NCBI RefSeq assembly: GCF_014195505.1
Contig: NZ_JACIBV010000001.1
Location: forward strand, 7,874,001 to 7,938,000
Direction: 5' to 3'
Origin: Nonomuraea dietziae
Lineage (GTDB): Bacteria; Actinomycetota; Actinomycetes; Streptosporangiales; Streptosporangiaceae
Length of the DNA: 64,000 bases
The number at the start of each line of letters is the position of its first letter. Position 1 is the stretch's first letter. Positions 39,301 through 47,772 of this stretch are shown in pieces. Both the position numbers and the translations under genes were made by a program. The notes beneath the pieces are model-generated. The model was not told the origin of the DNA, made no database searches, and saw nothing but the letters and a program-made list of their open reading frames with translations.

Positions 39301-39605
39301 GGCCCGCCGAGCTCGCCGTCGCCGCCGCGTGGCAGGAGGTGCTCGGGCTCGAGCGGGTCTCGGCCCACGACAACTTCTTCGCCGTCGGCGGCGACTCCAT
39401 CCGCAGCCTGAAAGTGGTCGCCCGCCTGCGGGCGGCGGGCTATGCCGTACGGCTGGAGCAGCTGTTCCTCCACCAGACGCTCGGCGAACTGGCCGCGCGC
39501 CTGACCGTGGCGGAGGCGGCGCCGCCACCCGAGACGCAGGTCGCGGCCTTCGGGCTGCTCAACCCCGAGGACTTGGCGCTGATGCTGGAAGGTGAGGCGG
39601 AATGA
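33351..39605 (+). CDS. NRPS, C-A(Gly)-PCP-C-A(Ser)-PCP
   Basis: 2084 residues in one uninterrupted frame. C1 (5-430) is LCL-like (SYAQERLWFL) with HHAVFDA, i.e. the last Gly of HHxxxDG is Ala. A1 (455-940) has pocket D-I-L-Q-I-G-F-I-W-K, close to the known glycine code DILQLGLIWK. PCP has GGHSLL near 979. C2 (1040-1460) has HHLLADRWS, with Gly replaced by Arg. A2 (1480-1975) has pocket D-V-W-H-V-S-L-V-D-K, matching serine (DVWHLSLIDK). The last PCP has GGDSIRSL near 2014, a form usual before epimerisation domains, though no E domain follows. GTG 33351 has AGGAGGAA 6 nt upstream. Stop overlaps the next ATG by 4 nt. It adds Gly then Ser to the PKS product. Confidence 0.95.
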   Translation: MSGSYVFPASYAQERLWFLSRFDPDVPVHHVNIVIDLPEGADHDRCARALGEMVRRHETLRTALAVEDGSLVQVVMAELPVTLAHTDLSGLPSEQAEREFDALAGADARLPFQLDQAPLWRARMVRLAEGDQRLVFVVHHAVFDASSGPTFVNELLEIEAALAQGRPHGLPDLAVQYADYAVWQREHLAQGVLAEQIGYWRERLAGLPRDLGLPTDRPRPAVRGHEGAEYHLSLPAELVDDLEALARRRGATLFMVLLAGFKALLARHADQYDVAVGSPVVGRDLPEVEPLIGMFINTLVLRTDLGGDPSFGELLERVRTTVLEALDHAEAPFDRLVEALQPERDPSRTPLFQVGFNLLPLEVRGRFPNGTAQLDLSMDVVRSSEGAGLWLEYSTELFDEESVARLAGAYRLLLAAAAADPGLRLSELPLMSDEQRGRMLDEWTATAAPYPGLPLHDLVAEQAKRTPDAIAVKTMEGEELTYAELVTRAEDLARLLAARGVGVESCVALCLPRDADLIVALLAVLRAGAHYLPLDPAYPAERLAYLLSDSGAALLLTHSSLLDRLPGTRPEELLLDRRPPAPEGPLPTVTQDHLAYLIYTSGSTGRPKGVEVPHRGVVNLVTDVVRTLGGGSALLMTSLSFDIAALEIFTPLLSGGTLVIAPEDAARTPKQVRAAAAEVDLVQLTPSVAGLALPELPPGLPRVICGGEPLPADLAAGILRVAGELWNFYGPTETTIWSTAYRVPHDATTMLIGGPVANTTAYVVDGHLRPVPVGVPGELLLGGAGVTRGYHGRPGLTAERFVPDPFGTAGGRLYRTGDLVRWRPEGTLEYLGRLDDQVKVRGVRIEPDEIAAVLAEHPSVRRAVVTVRDDAPGGRGLVGYLDWTGQEGPAGMTGELRAHLRSRLPEAMIPAAFVAVDAFPVMPSGKLDRAALPPPRAVESAERVEPRTPAEKRLCAIWAELLGRDHVGVRDDFFASGGHSLLAVRLVGRVFEEFGVDLPLRRCFEATTVEAQALAVAELGPGEAEPLEPPPIPRRTDPSAPAPLSDAQRRLWIIDSLDPGNPAYTLSWAYGIRGPLDPAAMAAAFDALVDRHPVLGHVVTVLDGEPWQHPGPSRPRLTVTELTAREADSVELAEAAFRFDLTTGPLVRALLMRVAEDEHRLVLTLHHLLADRWSVAILLNELLELYAGQRPPEPGVGYADYVEWRREQPAGDDLAYWREALADLPDVLDLPADRPRPPLRTHEGARLLFELDRDLADGLRALAAEQRATPFMALVAGLQALLSRYTGRQDIPLGTPMSVRPHPSLDGTVGLFLNTLVLRGDLSGEPSFTELLRRTRDTVLGAFEHAGLPFEVLVDELDVRRDLSRNPLFQVMLAYQNTPDLPGDGHGLRLERRDVRPGTAMFDLGFVVEERADGSLLCVLDYATDLFDDDRMRRLAEHFRALLAAAVADPAAPVADAALLTPGELAIIESANHTAAEQPRAALHELVAAQVARAPHAPALSFDGAGWSTYEEFAARVNRLARRLRAHGAGCDQVVGVCLERGTDLVVAVHAVLAAGAAYLPLEPDHPRERLAFMTADAGARLVISTGRSSGSLPDDVVHVLLDRDADVIGAEDPAPPDVAVPADALAYVIYTSGSTGRPKGVGVSHRAIVNRLLWMQDTFGLTGADRVLHKTPFSFDVSVWELFWPFMTGAGLAVARPGGHADPAYLAGLIEAEGVTTAHFVPSMLDAFLEEPRLPGTLRRVVCSGEALSADLADRFHDRLPSAGLHNLYGPTEAAVDVSWHACGPGERVVPIGRPIANTRLEILDDRLNRVPVGVPGTLWIGGVQLARGYAGRPGLTAERFVPDPYGQEGARLYDTGDLARWRPDGEIEYLGRSDFQVKIRGMRVELGEIEAAMAGLPGVRAAAAHAVEDGAGLRLVGYVVPEGEADRHGWRERLAGLLPDHMIPTSWVLMDALPLTRSGKLDRKALPRPLSQAAAAHTEPEGPAELAVAAAWQEVLGLERVSAHDNFFAVGGDSIRSLKVVARLRAAGYAVRLEQLFLHQTLGELAARLTVAEAAPPPETQVAAFGLLNPEDLALMLEGEAE

Positions 39606-42600
39606 CGGTCACGACGGGGGCGGCAAGCGGCCTGGAGGACGCCTATCCTCTGGCCACGCTGCAGGCTGGGATGCTCTACCACAGCGCCTACGAACCCGGC
39701 GCGCTCACCTACCACGACTTGACCACCGTCACGCTGCGCGGACACTTCGACAGGGAGTCGTTCGAGGCCGCGCTCGCCGAGCTGGCGGCCAGGCATCCGG
39801 TGCTGCGCACCTCGATGGATCTCACCAGGTTCAGCGAGCCTGTGCAGCTGGTGCACCGCTCGGCGGTCATCCCGCTGGAGGTCACCGATCTGTCCTGCGA
39901 CCCCGAGGCGGGCGAGCGGGTCAAGGAGTGGTCGGAGGGGGAGAAGCGACGCCCGTTCGACTGGTCGACGCCGCCCCTGGCCAGGTGCCATGTGCACCTG
40001 CTCGCCGACGGTCACTTCGCCTTCAGCCTCAGCTTCCACCACGCCATCCTCGACGGGTGGAGTGTGGCGGCGCTGATCACCGAGCTGTTCCGCCGCTACC
40101 ACGCTCACCTCTCCCACGACCCGCTCCCCGTGACGGCGCCGTCGGTCGGCTTCAGGGAGCTGGTCGCGGCCGAACGCGCGGCCCTCGCTTCGGAGGCGTC
40201 GCAGGAGTTCTGGCGCGAGCGGGTGACCGACGCGCCGGAGACCCGCATCCCCCGCCTGCGCGGCCACGGCGGGGAGGGCGAGAGCCTCGTCGAGGTGCTG
40301 CGCGAGCCGGTGCCGCCGGCGCTGCTGGCCGAGCTGGAGCAGGCGGCCAGGTCCCTGCGGGTGCCGCTGCGCACCGTGCTGCTGGCCGTCCACCTGCGCG
40401 TGCTGGCGCTGGTGACCGGCGCGCCCGAGGTGATGACGGGGCTGGTCACCCACGGCCGTCCGGAGAGCGAGGCCGGCGAGGAGGTGCTCGGGCTGTTCCT
40501 GAACACCGTGCCGCTGCGCATCGACGTCACGGCGCCCAGCTGGGCGGCGCTGGTGCGCAGGGTGTTCGACGCCGAGGTGGCGCTGATGCCGCACCGGCGC
40601 TACCCGCTGTTCGAGATCCAGCGCGCCTCGGGCCGCTCGCCGCTGCTCGACGTGCTGTTCGACTTCCGCGACTTCCACGTCTACCGGGGGATGCCCGGCA
40701 TCGAGGTGGTGGACCAGGAGTTCTTCGAGCAGACCGACCTGCCGTTCGCGACGAGCTTCACCCGCGCGAGGGAGCACGGGGAGTTCGAGCTGGCGATCGC
40801 CTACGACAGGAACCAGTTCGGCGCCGAGCAGGTCGCCGCGATCAGGGACCACTACCTGACCGCGCTGCGCCAGGGCCGTCGACACCGGCGCCGATCCCCG
40901 GCCCTCCGGCCCCTACCTGGAGCGGGACGCGGCCTCGATCGAGCGGTGGAACGACACCGCCCTGCCGTACGACGCCGCGTCGCTGCACGAGATCGTCGCC
41001 GCGCAGGCGCTGCGCACGCCCACCGCGCCGGCCGTCTGCTACGACGGCGTCTGGCTCACCTACCGGCAGCTGGCGGCTCGCGCCCGCGCCGTCTCCGACC
41101 TGCTGGTCGCGGCGGGGACGGTCCAGGGCGACGTGGTGGGCGTGTGCATGGACCGCGGCCCCGACCTGCTGCCCGCGCTGCTGGGCGTGCTCGGCGCGGG
41201 CGCGGCCTACCTGCCGCTGGAGCCCTCGCTGCCCGCCGACCGGCTCGCCTACATGATCGAGGAGGCGGGAGCGCGGACGGTGCTCGCGGACGCCGGCACC
41301 GCGGCCCTGCTGCCCGACGGCGTCGCCCTGCGCGTGGACGGCCCCGCCGCAGGCCCCGCGGGCCCGCTGCCCGAGGTCCATCCCGACGCCCTCGCCTACG
41401 TCATCTTCACCTCGGGCTCGACAGGACGGCCGAAGGGCGTCGGGGTCTCGCACAGGGCGATCGTCAACCGCCTGCGCTGGATGCAGCAGACCTTCCCGCT
41501 CACCCACGCCGACAGGGTCGTCCAGAAGACGCCCATCGGCTTCGACGTGTCGGTGTGGGAGCTGTTCTGGCCGCTGATGGCCGGCGCGGGCCTGGTCGTG
41601 GCGCGGCCGGACGGGCACAAGGACAGCGCCTACCTGGCCTCGCTGATCACCTCGCAGCGGATCACCACCCTGCACTTCGTCCCCTCGATGCTGGCCGTCT
41701 TCCTGGAGGAGCCCCTGCTGCCCGAGACGATGCGGCGGGTGATCTGCTCGGGCGAGGCGCTCGGCGCCGACCTGGCCGGCCGCTTCCTCGAGCGCCTCCC
41801 CCAGACCGAGCTGCACAACCTGTACGGCCCGACCGAGGCGGCGGTGGACGTCTCCTGGCACGCCTGCGCGCCGGGCGAGCCGTCGGTGCCCATCGGCGGG
41901 CCGATCACCAACACCCGCATGGAGGTCCTGGACGCGCGCGGCGAGCGCGTGCCGATCGGCACGCCAGGTGAGCTGTGCCTGGGCGGTGTCCAGCTGGCCC
42001 GCGGCTACGTCAACAGGCCCGCCCTGACGGCCGAGCGGTTCGTGCCCGACCCCTACGGCCCGCCCGGCTCGCGCCTGTACCGCACGGGCGACGTGGCCAG
42101 ATGGCTGCCGGGCGGCGAGGTGGAGTACCTCGGCAGATCCGACTTCCAGGTCAAGATCCGCGGCCAGCGCGTCGAGCTCGGTGAGATCGAGGCCGTCCTC
42201 GCCGCGCAGCCGGAGGTCCGCGCGGCGGTGGTGACGCTGAGGCAGGAGCGGCTGGTCGGCTACGTGGTCCTCGACCCCGACTCGGAGATCGACGGGGCCG
42301 CGCTCGCCGTACGGCTACGCGGGCGGCTGCCCGAGCACATGGTGCCGGGCGCATGGGTGGTGCTGGAGAGCCTGCCCGTCACGGCCAACGGCAAGCTCGA
42401 CAGAGCCGCCCTGCCCGCCCCGGGGGAGCAGGAGAGGGAGCGGTACGTTCCGCCGCGCGATCCCTTCGAGGCGCGCCTGGCCGTGCTGTGGGAGGAGACG
42501 CTGGGGGTGCGCGCCGTCAGCGTCCACGACGACTTCTTCGCCCTCGGCGGCCACTCGCTGCTGGCGCTCCGCCTGACGATGCGGCTGCGCAAGGAGCTGG

Positions 42601-43496
42601 GCAGGGACGTGGCGCTGTCGTCCGTGCTCACCGCGCCCACCGTCGCGCTGCTGGCCGCCGAGCTGCGCCGTCCGCAGGACAACGACGGCGCTCCCGAGCG
42701 GATCGTGCCGCTGAGGCCCGCCGGTGACCGTACGCCGATCTTCCTGTTCCACGCTCTCGGCGGGCAGGTCTTCCGCTACCTGCCGCTCACCCGGCACCTG
42801 GGCGCCGACCAGCCCGTCTACGCGATCCAGGCCGCCGGGCTCGCCTCGGGCGAGGAGCCGCACGCCACGCTGGAGGAGATGGTCGACGACTACGTCGCGC
42901 ACCTGCTCAAGATCCGGCCCCACGGCCCCTACGTGCTCGGCGGGTTCTGCATCGGCGGCAACATCGCCCTGGAGAGCGCCAGGCGGCTGCGGGCCATGGG
43001 CGAGCAGGTGCCGCTGGTCGTGCTCTTCTACTCCGACGCCGACGAGCCCGTCCTGCGCGCCTCCCTGGAGGACGACGCGGTCCTGCTCATGCACGCCCTG
43101 GCCGGCGGGCCCGTGCAGGTCGAGCTGGAGGACCTGCACAGGATGGACCCCGAGGAGCGGCTCCTCACCGTCATCGACGCCGCGGCCCGCGCCGACACGC
43201 TGCAGCCCGACACCGCGGACCTGAACCAGGCCCGCCGCTTCGTGAAGGTCTTCCGCGCCAACGCCCACGCCGTGGGCCACTACCGGCACGACCCCTACGA
43301 CGGCGACGTGCTGCTGTTCTCGCCGGCCGAGAACGGCGCCGCCCCCGGCGACATGGGCTGGAGCTCGGTGATCACCGGCAGGCTGCGCATCTCGCCGATC
43401 CTCGGCGACCGCTTCACCGTTCTGTACGAGCCCCTGGTCGCCGACGCGGCCGCCGAACTGAGGAGCAGCATCGACCATGGCCTCACCGACGGCTGA
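39602..43496 (+). CDS. Terminal NRPS, C-A(Ser)-PCP-TE (frameshifted)
   Basis: About 1297 residues after removing one G at 40873-40875. C (10-430) opens YPLATLQAGMLYHSAY, a DCL/dual-type start, with HHAILDGWS. A (445-930) has TSGSTG near 603 and pocket D-V-W-H-I-S-L-V-D-K, predicting serine. PCP has GGHSLL near 983. The TE (1020-1297) has GGFCIGG, so the nucleophile is Cys1116 instead of Ser. The segment that normally reads GDHxxxL is GDRFTVLYEP, with Arg1270 where the catalytic His is expected. Release could be hydrolysis, lactonisation through a Ser hydroxyl, or need another enzyme. The gene ends inside the first codons of the MFS gene. Confidence 0.86.
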
Positions 43497-44742
43497 GCCC
43501 GCCACCCTGTGGCGCAACCCCGACTTCATGAAGCTGTGGGCGGGGGAGAGCTTCTCGCTGATCGGCACCCAGGTGACCGTGCTGGCGATGCCCATCGTGG
43601 CCTTCCTGCTGCTGAACGCCTCCGTCGCGGAGATGGGCGTACTCGGCGCGCTGGCCAGGCTGCCGATGGTGCTGTTCTTCGTCGTCGGCGTCTGGGTCGA
43701 CAGGATGCGCCGCCGTCCGGTTTTGATCTGGAGCGACGCCGCGCGCGCGCTCATGCTCGCCACCGTGCCGCTGCTGTTCCTGATGGACCTGCTGACGCTG
43801 TGGTGGCTGTACGTCGTGGTCTTCGTCATGGGCGTCCTCGGCGTGCTGTTCGAGATCGCCTACCGCTCCTACCTGCCGGTGCTGGTGCCGCCCGAGCACC
43901 TCGGCGAGGGCAACAGCAAGCTGCAGCTCAGCGACTCCCTCTCCAAGGCGATCGGGCCGAGCCTCGCGGGCGTGCTGGTCGCGGCCCGCTCGGCGCCGCT
44001 GGTCATCCTCATCGACGTGGCCAGCTACGTCGCCTCCGCCCTGTGCCTGCTGTCGATCAAGAAGAAGGAGGAGGCGCCGCAGCCCGACAGCGGCGGCTCC
44101 ATGCTCGGCGCCATCCGGCAGGGATTCAGCTGGGTGATGACCCAGCCCCAGGTCAGGCCGCTGGCCATCGCCACCGCCGTCTACTCCTTCTTCGACATCG
44201 GCATCCTGCAGACGCTCTACTTCCCCTACGTCGTCGACGGCGTCGGCGTGCCCGCGGCGTGGGTGGGCGGGGTGCTGGCCGTCGGCGGCATCGGGGCGCT
44301 CATCGGGGCGTGGCTGTCGGTCAGGCTGATGAAGGGCATCGGCCCAGGGCCGACCATGCTGTGGTCCACCGTGGTGGGCAACAGCGCGCTGCTCCTGGTG
44401 CCGCTGGCCGGAGGGCCCCTGTGGCTGGCGCTGACGATGCTGGGTGTGGCGCAGTTGCTGGTCGGGCTGTGCGCGCAGGTGTTCATGGTCAACAACATCA
44501 CCGTGCTGCAGACCTCGACGCCGAGGGAGCTGACCGGCAGGGTCATCGCGACGATCTGGGCGATGGGGCTGGTGCCCGCGCCCCTGGGCGCCCTGGTGGC
44601 GGGGCTGCTCGGTCAGGCGGTGGGGATGCGGCCCGTCGTGCTGGTCGCGGCGCTGATCGGCGCGCTGGTGCCGATGGCCGTCCTCGCCCTGTCGCCGATC
44701 CCCAAGATGCGCACGCTGCCCGAGGCGCCCGTCAGCGCCTGA
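43477..44742 (+). CDS. MFS transporter, candidate exporter of the NRPS-PKS product
   Basis: 421 residues with 12 transmembrane segments, macrolide-efflux/enterobactin-exporter (MFS_3) type: WAGESFSLIGTQVTVLAMPI at the N-terminus, VDRMRRRPVLIWSD after helix 2, and the central basic loop SIKKKEEAPQ. ATG 43477 has AGGAG 11 nt upstream and overlaps the TE coding end by 20 bp, so it belongs to the biosynthetic operon. Export of, and self-protection from, the cluster product is the natural inference. The gene ends 19 bp from the convergent LLM oxidoreductase, which marks the right cluster border. Confidence 0.93.
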   Translation: MASPTAEPATLWRNPDFMKLWAGESFSLIGTQVTVLAMPIVAFLLLNASVAEMGVLGALARLPMVLFFVVGVWVDRMRRRPVLIWSDAARALMLATVPLLFLMDLLTLWWLYVVVFVMGVLGVLFEIAYRSYLPVLVPPEHLGEGNSKLQLSDSLSKAIGPSLAGVLVAARSAPLVILIDVASYVASALCLLSIKKKEEAPQPDSGGSMLGAIRQGFSWVMTQPQVRPLAIATAVYSFFDIGILQTLYFPYVVDGVGVPAAWVGGVLAVGGIGALIGAWLSVRLMKGIGPGPTMLWSTVVGNSALLLVPLAGGPLWLALTMLGVAQLLVGLCAQVFMVNNITVLQTSTPRELTGRVIATIWAMGLVPAPLGALVAGLLGQAVGMRPVVLVAALIGALVPMAVLALSPIPKMRTLPEAPVSA

Positions 44743-44761
44743 GCCCCAGGAGTCGAGTTCG

Positions 44762-45799
44762 TCAGGAGTTGAGCTCGGCCAGCCAGCCGAGCTGCTCGAT
44801 CCGATCGTCCATGGTCGGGGCGTTGAGCCCGACGATCAGCCTGGTGGCGCCCGCCTTGCGGTAGGCGCCCATCAGCTCCCTCACCCGGTCGGGCGTGCCG
44901 CACAGGGTCAGCGCGTCGATCAGGTCGTCGGGCAGTTCCTCCACGGCCTCGCCCATGTCGCCTTCGAGATAGGCGTCCTGCACCCTGGCGGCGGCCGAGC
45001 CGAAGCCGAGGCGGTGCGCGAGCCTGTTGTAGAAGTTGACGCCCTTGGTCCCCATGCCGCCGAGATACAGCGCCACCATCGGTCTGACCATGTCGCGGGC
45101 GTAGTCGGCGTCGTCGTCGACCATGGCCATGACCATCGGCGACACCTCCACCCGCGCCGCGTCGCGGCCCGCGCGTGCCGCCCCCGCTCGCAGGTGCGCG
45201 AGCGTGTCGGCCAGGTGCTCGGGAGGGAAGTGGATGGGCAGCCAGCCGTCGGCGACCTCGCCGGCCAGTTCCACCGCCTTCGGGCCCATCGCGGCCAGGT
45301 GGACGGGCAGCGGCTGCCTGACGGGCCCGATCGTCATCGTCAGCGCCTTGCCCCTGCTGTCGGGTAACGGCAGCACGATGCTCGGGCCCTCGTGCTCGAC
45401 GGGCCGCTGCTCGAGCGCGGTCCGCACGACGGCGACGTAGTCGCGCAGATGGGCCAGCGGGCGCTCGTAGCGCTGACCGTGCCAGCCCTCCGACACCTGC
45501 GGGCCGGAGGCGCCGAGGCCGAGCAGGAACCTGCCGCCGGAGACCCTGTCGACGGTGGCCGCGGCCATCGCGGTGGCGACCGCCGTACGGCTGGACATCT
45601 GGATCACTCCGGTGCCCAGCGCGATGCGCTCGGTGCCGGCCGCCAGCCAGGCCAGGGTCGTGGCGGGATCGACGCCGTAGCCCTCGGAGGCCCACGCCGA
45701 GTCGTAGCCGAGTCTCTCGGCCTCCTGCACCAGCATGAGCTGGGCGTTCGGGTCGGCCGCCGCCGGGCCGAGAGTGCCGATGCTCAATCCCAGACGCAC
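44762..45799 (-). CDS. F420-dependent LLM-class oxidoreductase
   Basis: 345 residues starting MRLGLSIGTLGPAAADP. It shows a luciferase-like barrel with SAWASEGYGVDPATTLAWLA, GTGVIQMSSRTAVATAMAA, GRFLLGLGASGPQVSEGWHG (cofactor phosphate binding) and a C-terminal CGTPDRVRELMGAYRKAGAT segment. It resembles the TIGR03559-like group of F420-dependent enzymes. The substrate is unknown. It is convergent with the MFS exporter, 19 bp apart, and is probably not part of the biosynthetic operon, although tailoring from the opposite strand cannot be excluded. Confidence 0.88.
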   Translation of the reverse strand: MRLGLSIGTLGPAAADPNAQLMLVQEAERLGYDSAWASEGYGVDPATTLAWLAAGTERIALGTGVIQMSSRTAVATAMAAATVDRVSGGRFLLGLGASGPQVSEGWHGQRYERPLAHLRDYVAVVRTALEQRPVEHEGPSIVLPLPDSRGKALTMTIGPVRQPLPVHLAAMGPKAVELAGEVADGWLPIHFPPEHLADTLAHLRAGAARAGRDAARVEVSPMVMAMVDDDADYARDMVRPMVALYLGGMGTKGVNFYNRLAHRLGFGSAAARVQDAYLEGDMGEAVEELPDDLIDALTLCGTPDRVRELMGAYRKAGATRLIVGLNAPTMDDRIEQLGWLAELNS

Positions 45800-45970
45800 A
45801 GCCGCCTCCTGTCACCAGATGCCGTGATCACATCATCGTCGAGGAGCCCGCGGGAGACCAGATCAACGAGCCACCGGATCAGCGCATGCCCTGCTCCACC
45901 GAGCGCCGCGCCGCCTGCCTGCTGTCGGCAGTGGCCTTCTGGGCGGTCCGCCGTTCGGAGCGCCGCCTGG

Positions 45971-45994
45971 CGGTGACGCGTCGCCGCGTCACCG
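45971..45994. terminator. Hairpin terminator of the arabinoside operon
   Basis: Perfect 10-bp arms CGGTGACGCG (45971-45980) and CGCGTCACCG (45985-45994) enclose a 4-nt loop, TCGC. It lies 15 bp past the stop of the last permease on the minus strand. The surrounding 45800-46009 gap holds no gene. Confidence 0.65.
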
Positions 45995-46009
45995 GCCAGG
46001 ACGAGCGGA

Positions 46010-46846
46010 TCAACCCTTGAGACCTGAGCGGGAGATGCCCTCGATGACCCAGCGCTGGGCGACCAGGTAGAGCACGATCACCGGAAGGCTGGCGATCACG
46101 GCTCCGGCCATGAGCAGGTCGTAGCGGATGTTGTTGGCGCCCTGGAAGTTCCCCAGGCCCGCGGGAAGGGTCAGGGCCTCGGGGCTCAGCAGCACGTAGA
46201 TCGGCCACAGGAAGTCGTTCCAGTTGGTGAGGAAGGACAGCAGGAACAGCGTCACCAGCGCGGGCCTGGCCAGCGGGAGCGCGATCGAGGTGAAGATCTG
46301 CCACCGGTTGCATCCGTCGAGCTCGGCCGCCTCCTCCAGCTCACCCGGCAGGGTGAGGAAGAACTGCCGAAGGAAGAACACCCCGAAGGCGCCCGCCGCG
46401 GCGGGGACGATGACGGCGGGCAGGCTGTCCACCCAGGCCAGCTCGTTGACGATCAGGAAGTTGGGGATCAGCAGCACCACCGGCGGGACGAACAGCGTCG
46501 CCACGATCACGGTGAAGATCGTGTTGCGGAAGCGGAAGCGCAGCCTGGCCAGCGCGTAGGCGGCGGGGGCGGCGGTGGCCAGCACGAGCGCCGCGTGCCC
46601 CGTCGCGGCGATCAGGCTGTTGGCGAACCAGGTCATGATGGGGCTGTCCGCGCTGCCCAGGATCTCCCTGTAGGCGTCGGTCGTCGCGGGGTCGGGGATC
46701 CACTGAGGTGTCGTGGACCCTGCCATCTCGCGCGTCTTGAACGAGGTCGACAGCATGTAGACCAACGGGCTCAGATAGAGCGCGGCCATCACCGCGAGCA
46801 CGAGGTGGAGCAGGGCCCGCCGTACTCGCCGCAGGTCGGTTCTCAT
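46010..46846 (-). CDS. Carbohydrate ABC transporter permease (MalG-like)
   Basis: 278 residues with six transmembrane helices and the permease EAA-type loop EEAAELDGCNRWQIFTSIALPLARPAL that contacts the ATPase. It begins MRTDLRRVRRALLHL. ATG 46846 overlaps the upstream permease stop by 4 nt, which sets this start. With the permease at 46843-47772 and the solute-binding protein at 47769-49100 it forms a CUT1-type sugar importer. No ATPase gene is in the operon; such systems in actinomycetes usually share an MsiK-type ATPase encoded elsewhere. Confidence 0.93.
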   Translation of the reverse strand: MRTDLRRVRRALLHLVLAVMAALYLSPLVYMLSTSFKTREMAGSTTPQWIPDPATTDAYREILGSADSPIMTWFANSLIAATGHAALVLATAAPAAYALARLRFRFRNTIFTVIVATLFVPPVVLLIPNFLIVNELAWVDSLPAVIVPAAAGAFGVFFLRQFFLTLPGELEEAAELDGCNRWQIFTSIALPLARPALVTLFLLSFLTNWNDFLWPIYVLLSPEALTLPAGLGNFQGANNIRYDLLMAGAVIASLPVIVLYLVAQRWVIEGISRSGLKG

Positions 46847-47772
46847 GGCGTCCGCCTGTCTCTGAAGGCGCCGAACACCAGGGCGCTGGCCAGCATGAGG
46901 AAGGCGGCAAGGACGAAGCTCATCGCCGAGGCGGTTCCCATGTCGAACTGGCGCAGGCCGGTCTCGGCGATCAGGTAGATCGCGGTCTTGGTCTGGTCGG
47001 CGGGCGCGCCCGCGGTGATCAGGTAGGACTGACCGAACATGTTGGCCGAGGCCAGGATGGTCGCGTTGACCACGAACACCGTGACGGGCCGCAGTCCCGG
47101 CAGGGTGACCGCCGTGAAGCGGTGCCAGGCGCTCGCGCCGTCGACCATCGCGGCCTCGTGCAGTTCGCGGGGGATGTCCTGGAGCCCGGCCAGGAAGATG
47201 ACCGCGTTCAGCCCGAGGGTCCACCAGACGGTGACGCCGACCAGCGCGATCCATACGGGCGGCACGTCCGTGGTCCACTGCACGTCCAGGCCGAGATAGT
47301 GGTTGACCAGGCCGATGTTGCCGTCGAGCAGGTACCTCCAGACGAACCCCACGACGGCCACGCCCAGCACGTACGGCGCGAAGTAGACCGCGCGGTAGAC
47401 GTTGCGCCCCCTGAACCTGCCGTTCATCAGCAGCGCGACCGCCAGGGGCAGCACGATGAGGATGGGCACGGAGGCCACCGTGAAGATGCCGGTGGCCCGC
47501 ATCGCCGTCCAGAAGCGCGAGCCGTCCACGCTGCCCGGATCGAACAGGTCCGCGTAGTTGCCCAGCCCCACGAAGGGCTTGGCGGGCAGGTTGATGTCCC
47601 ACTCGTGCAGGCTGGTCCAGAAGCCGAAGCCGATCGGCACCACCATGAAGACCGCGAACAGCGCCAGATAGGGAGCAAGGAACGCGTAGGGCGTCCACCA
47701 GCGCATCCGGCCGACGGACGGCGCCGGTACGGCGCGCCGTACCGGCCCCTCGGTCCTTGTCAGCAGGCTCAC
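46843..47772 (-). CDS. Carbohydrate ABC transporter permease (MalF-like)
   Basis: 309 residues with six transmembrane helices; after a cytosolic N-terminus the first helix is YAFLAPYLALFAVFMVVPIGFGFW. The EAA loop is PRELHEAAMVDGASAWHRFTAVTLPGLRP. GTG 47772 overlaps the stop of the solute-binding protein by 4 nt (GTGA), so translation is coupled. Partner of the MalG-like permease downstream. The imported sugar is most likely an arabinose-containing oligosaccharide, judging from the GH51 gene at the head of the operon. Confidence 0.93.
   Translation of the reverse strand: MSLLTRTEGPVRRAVPAPSVGRMRWWTPYAFLAPYLALFAVFMVVPIGFGFWTSLHEWDINLPAKPFVGLGNYADLFDPGSVDGSRFWTAMRATGIFTVASVPILIVLPLAVALLMNGRFRGRNVYRAVYFAPYVLGVAVVGFVWRYLLDGNIGLVNHYLGLDVQWTTDVPPVWIALVGVTVWWTLGLNAVIFLAGLQDIPRELHEAAMVDGASAWHRFTAVTLPGLRPVTVFVVNATILASANMFGQSYLITAGAPADQTKTAIYLIAETGLRQFDMGTASAMSFVLAAFLMLASALVFGAFRDRRTP

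Noticed and set aside
33099..39473. Minus-strand frames of 1192 and 928 codons opposite the Gly/Ser NRPS
   Set aside because: The plus strand encodes an uninterrupted 2084-residue NRPS with all core motifs; the antisense translations show no family features.
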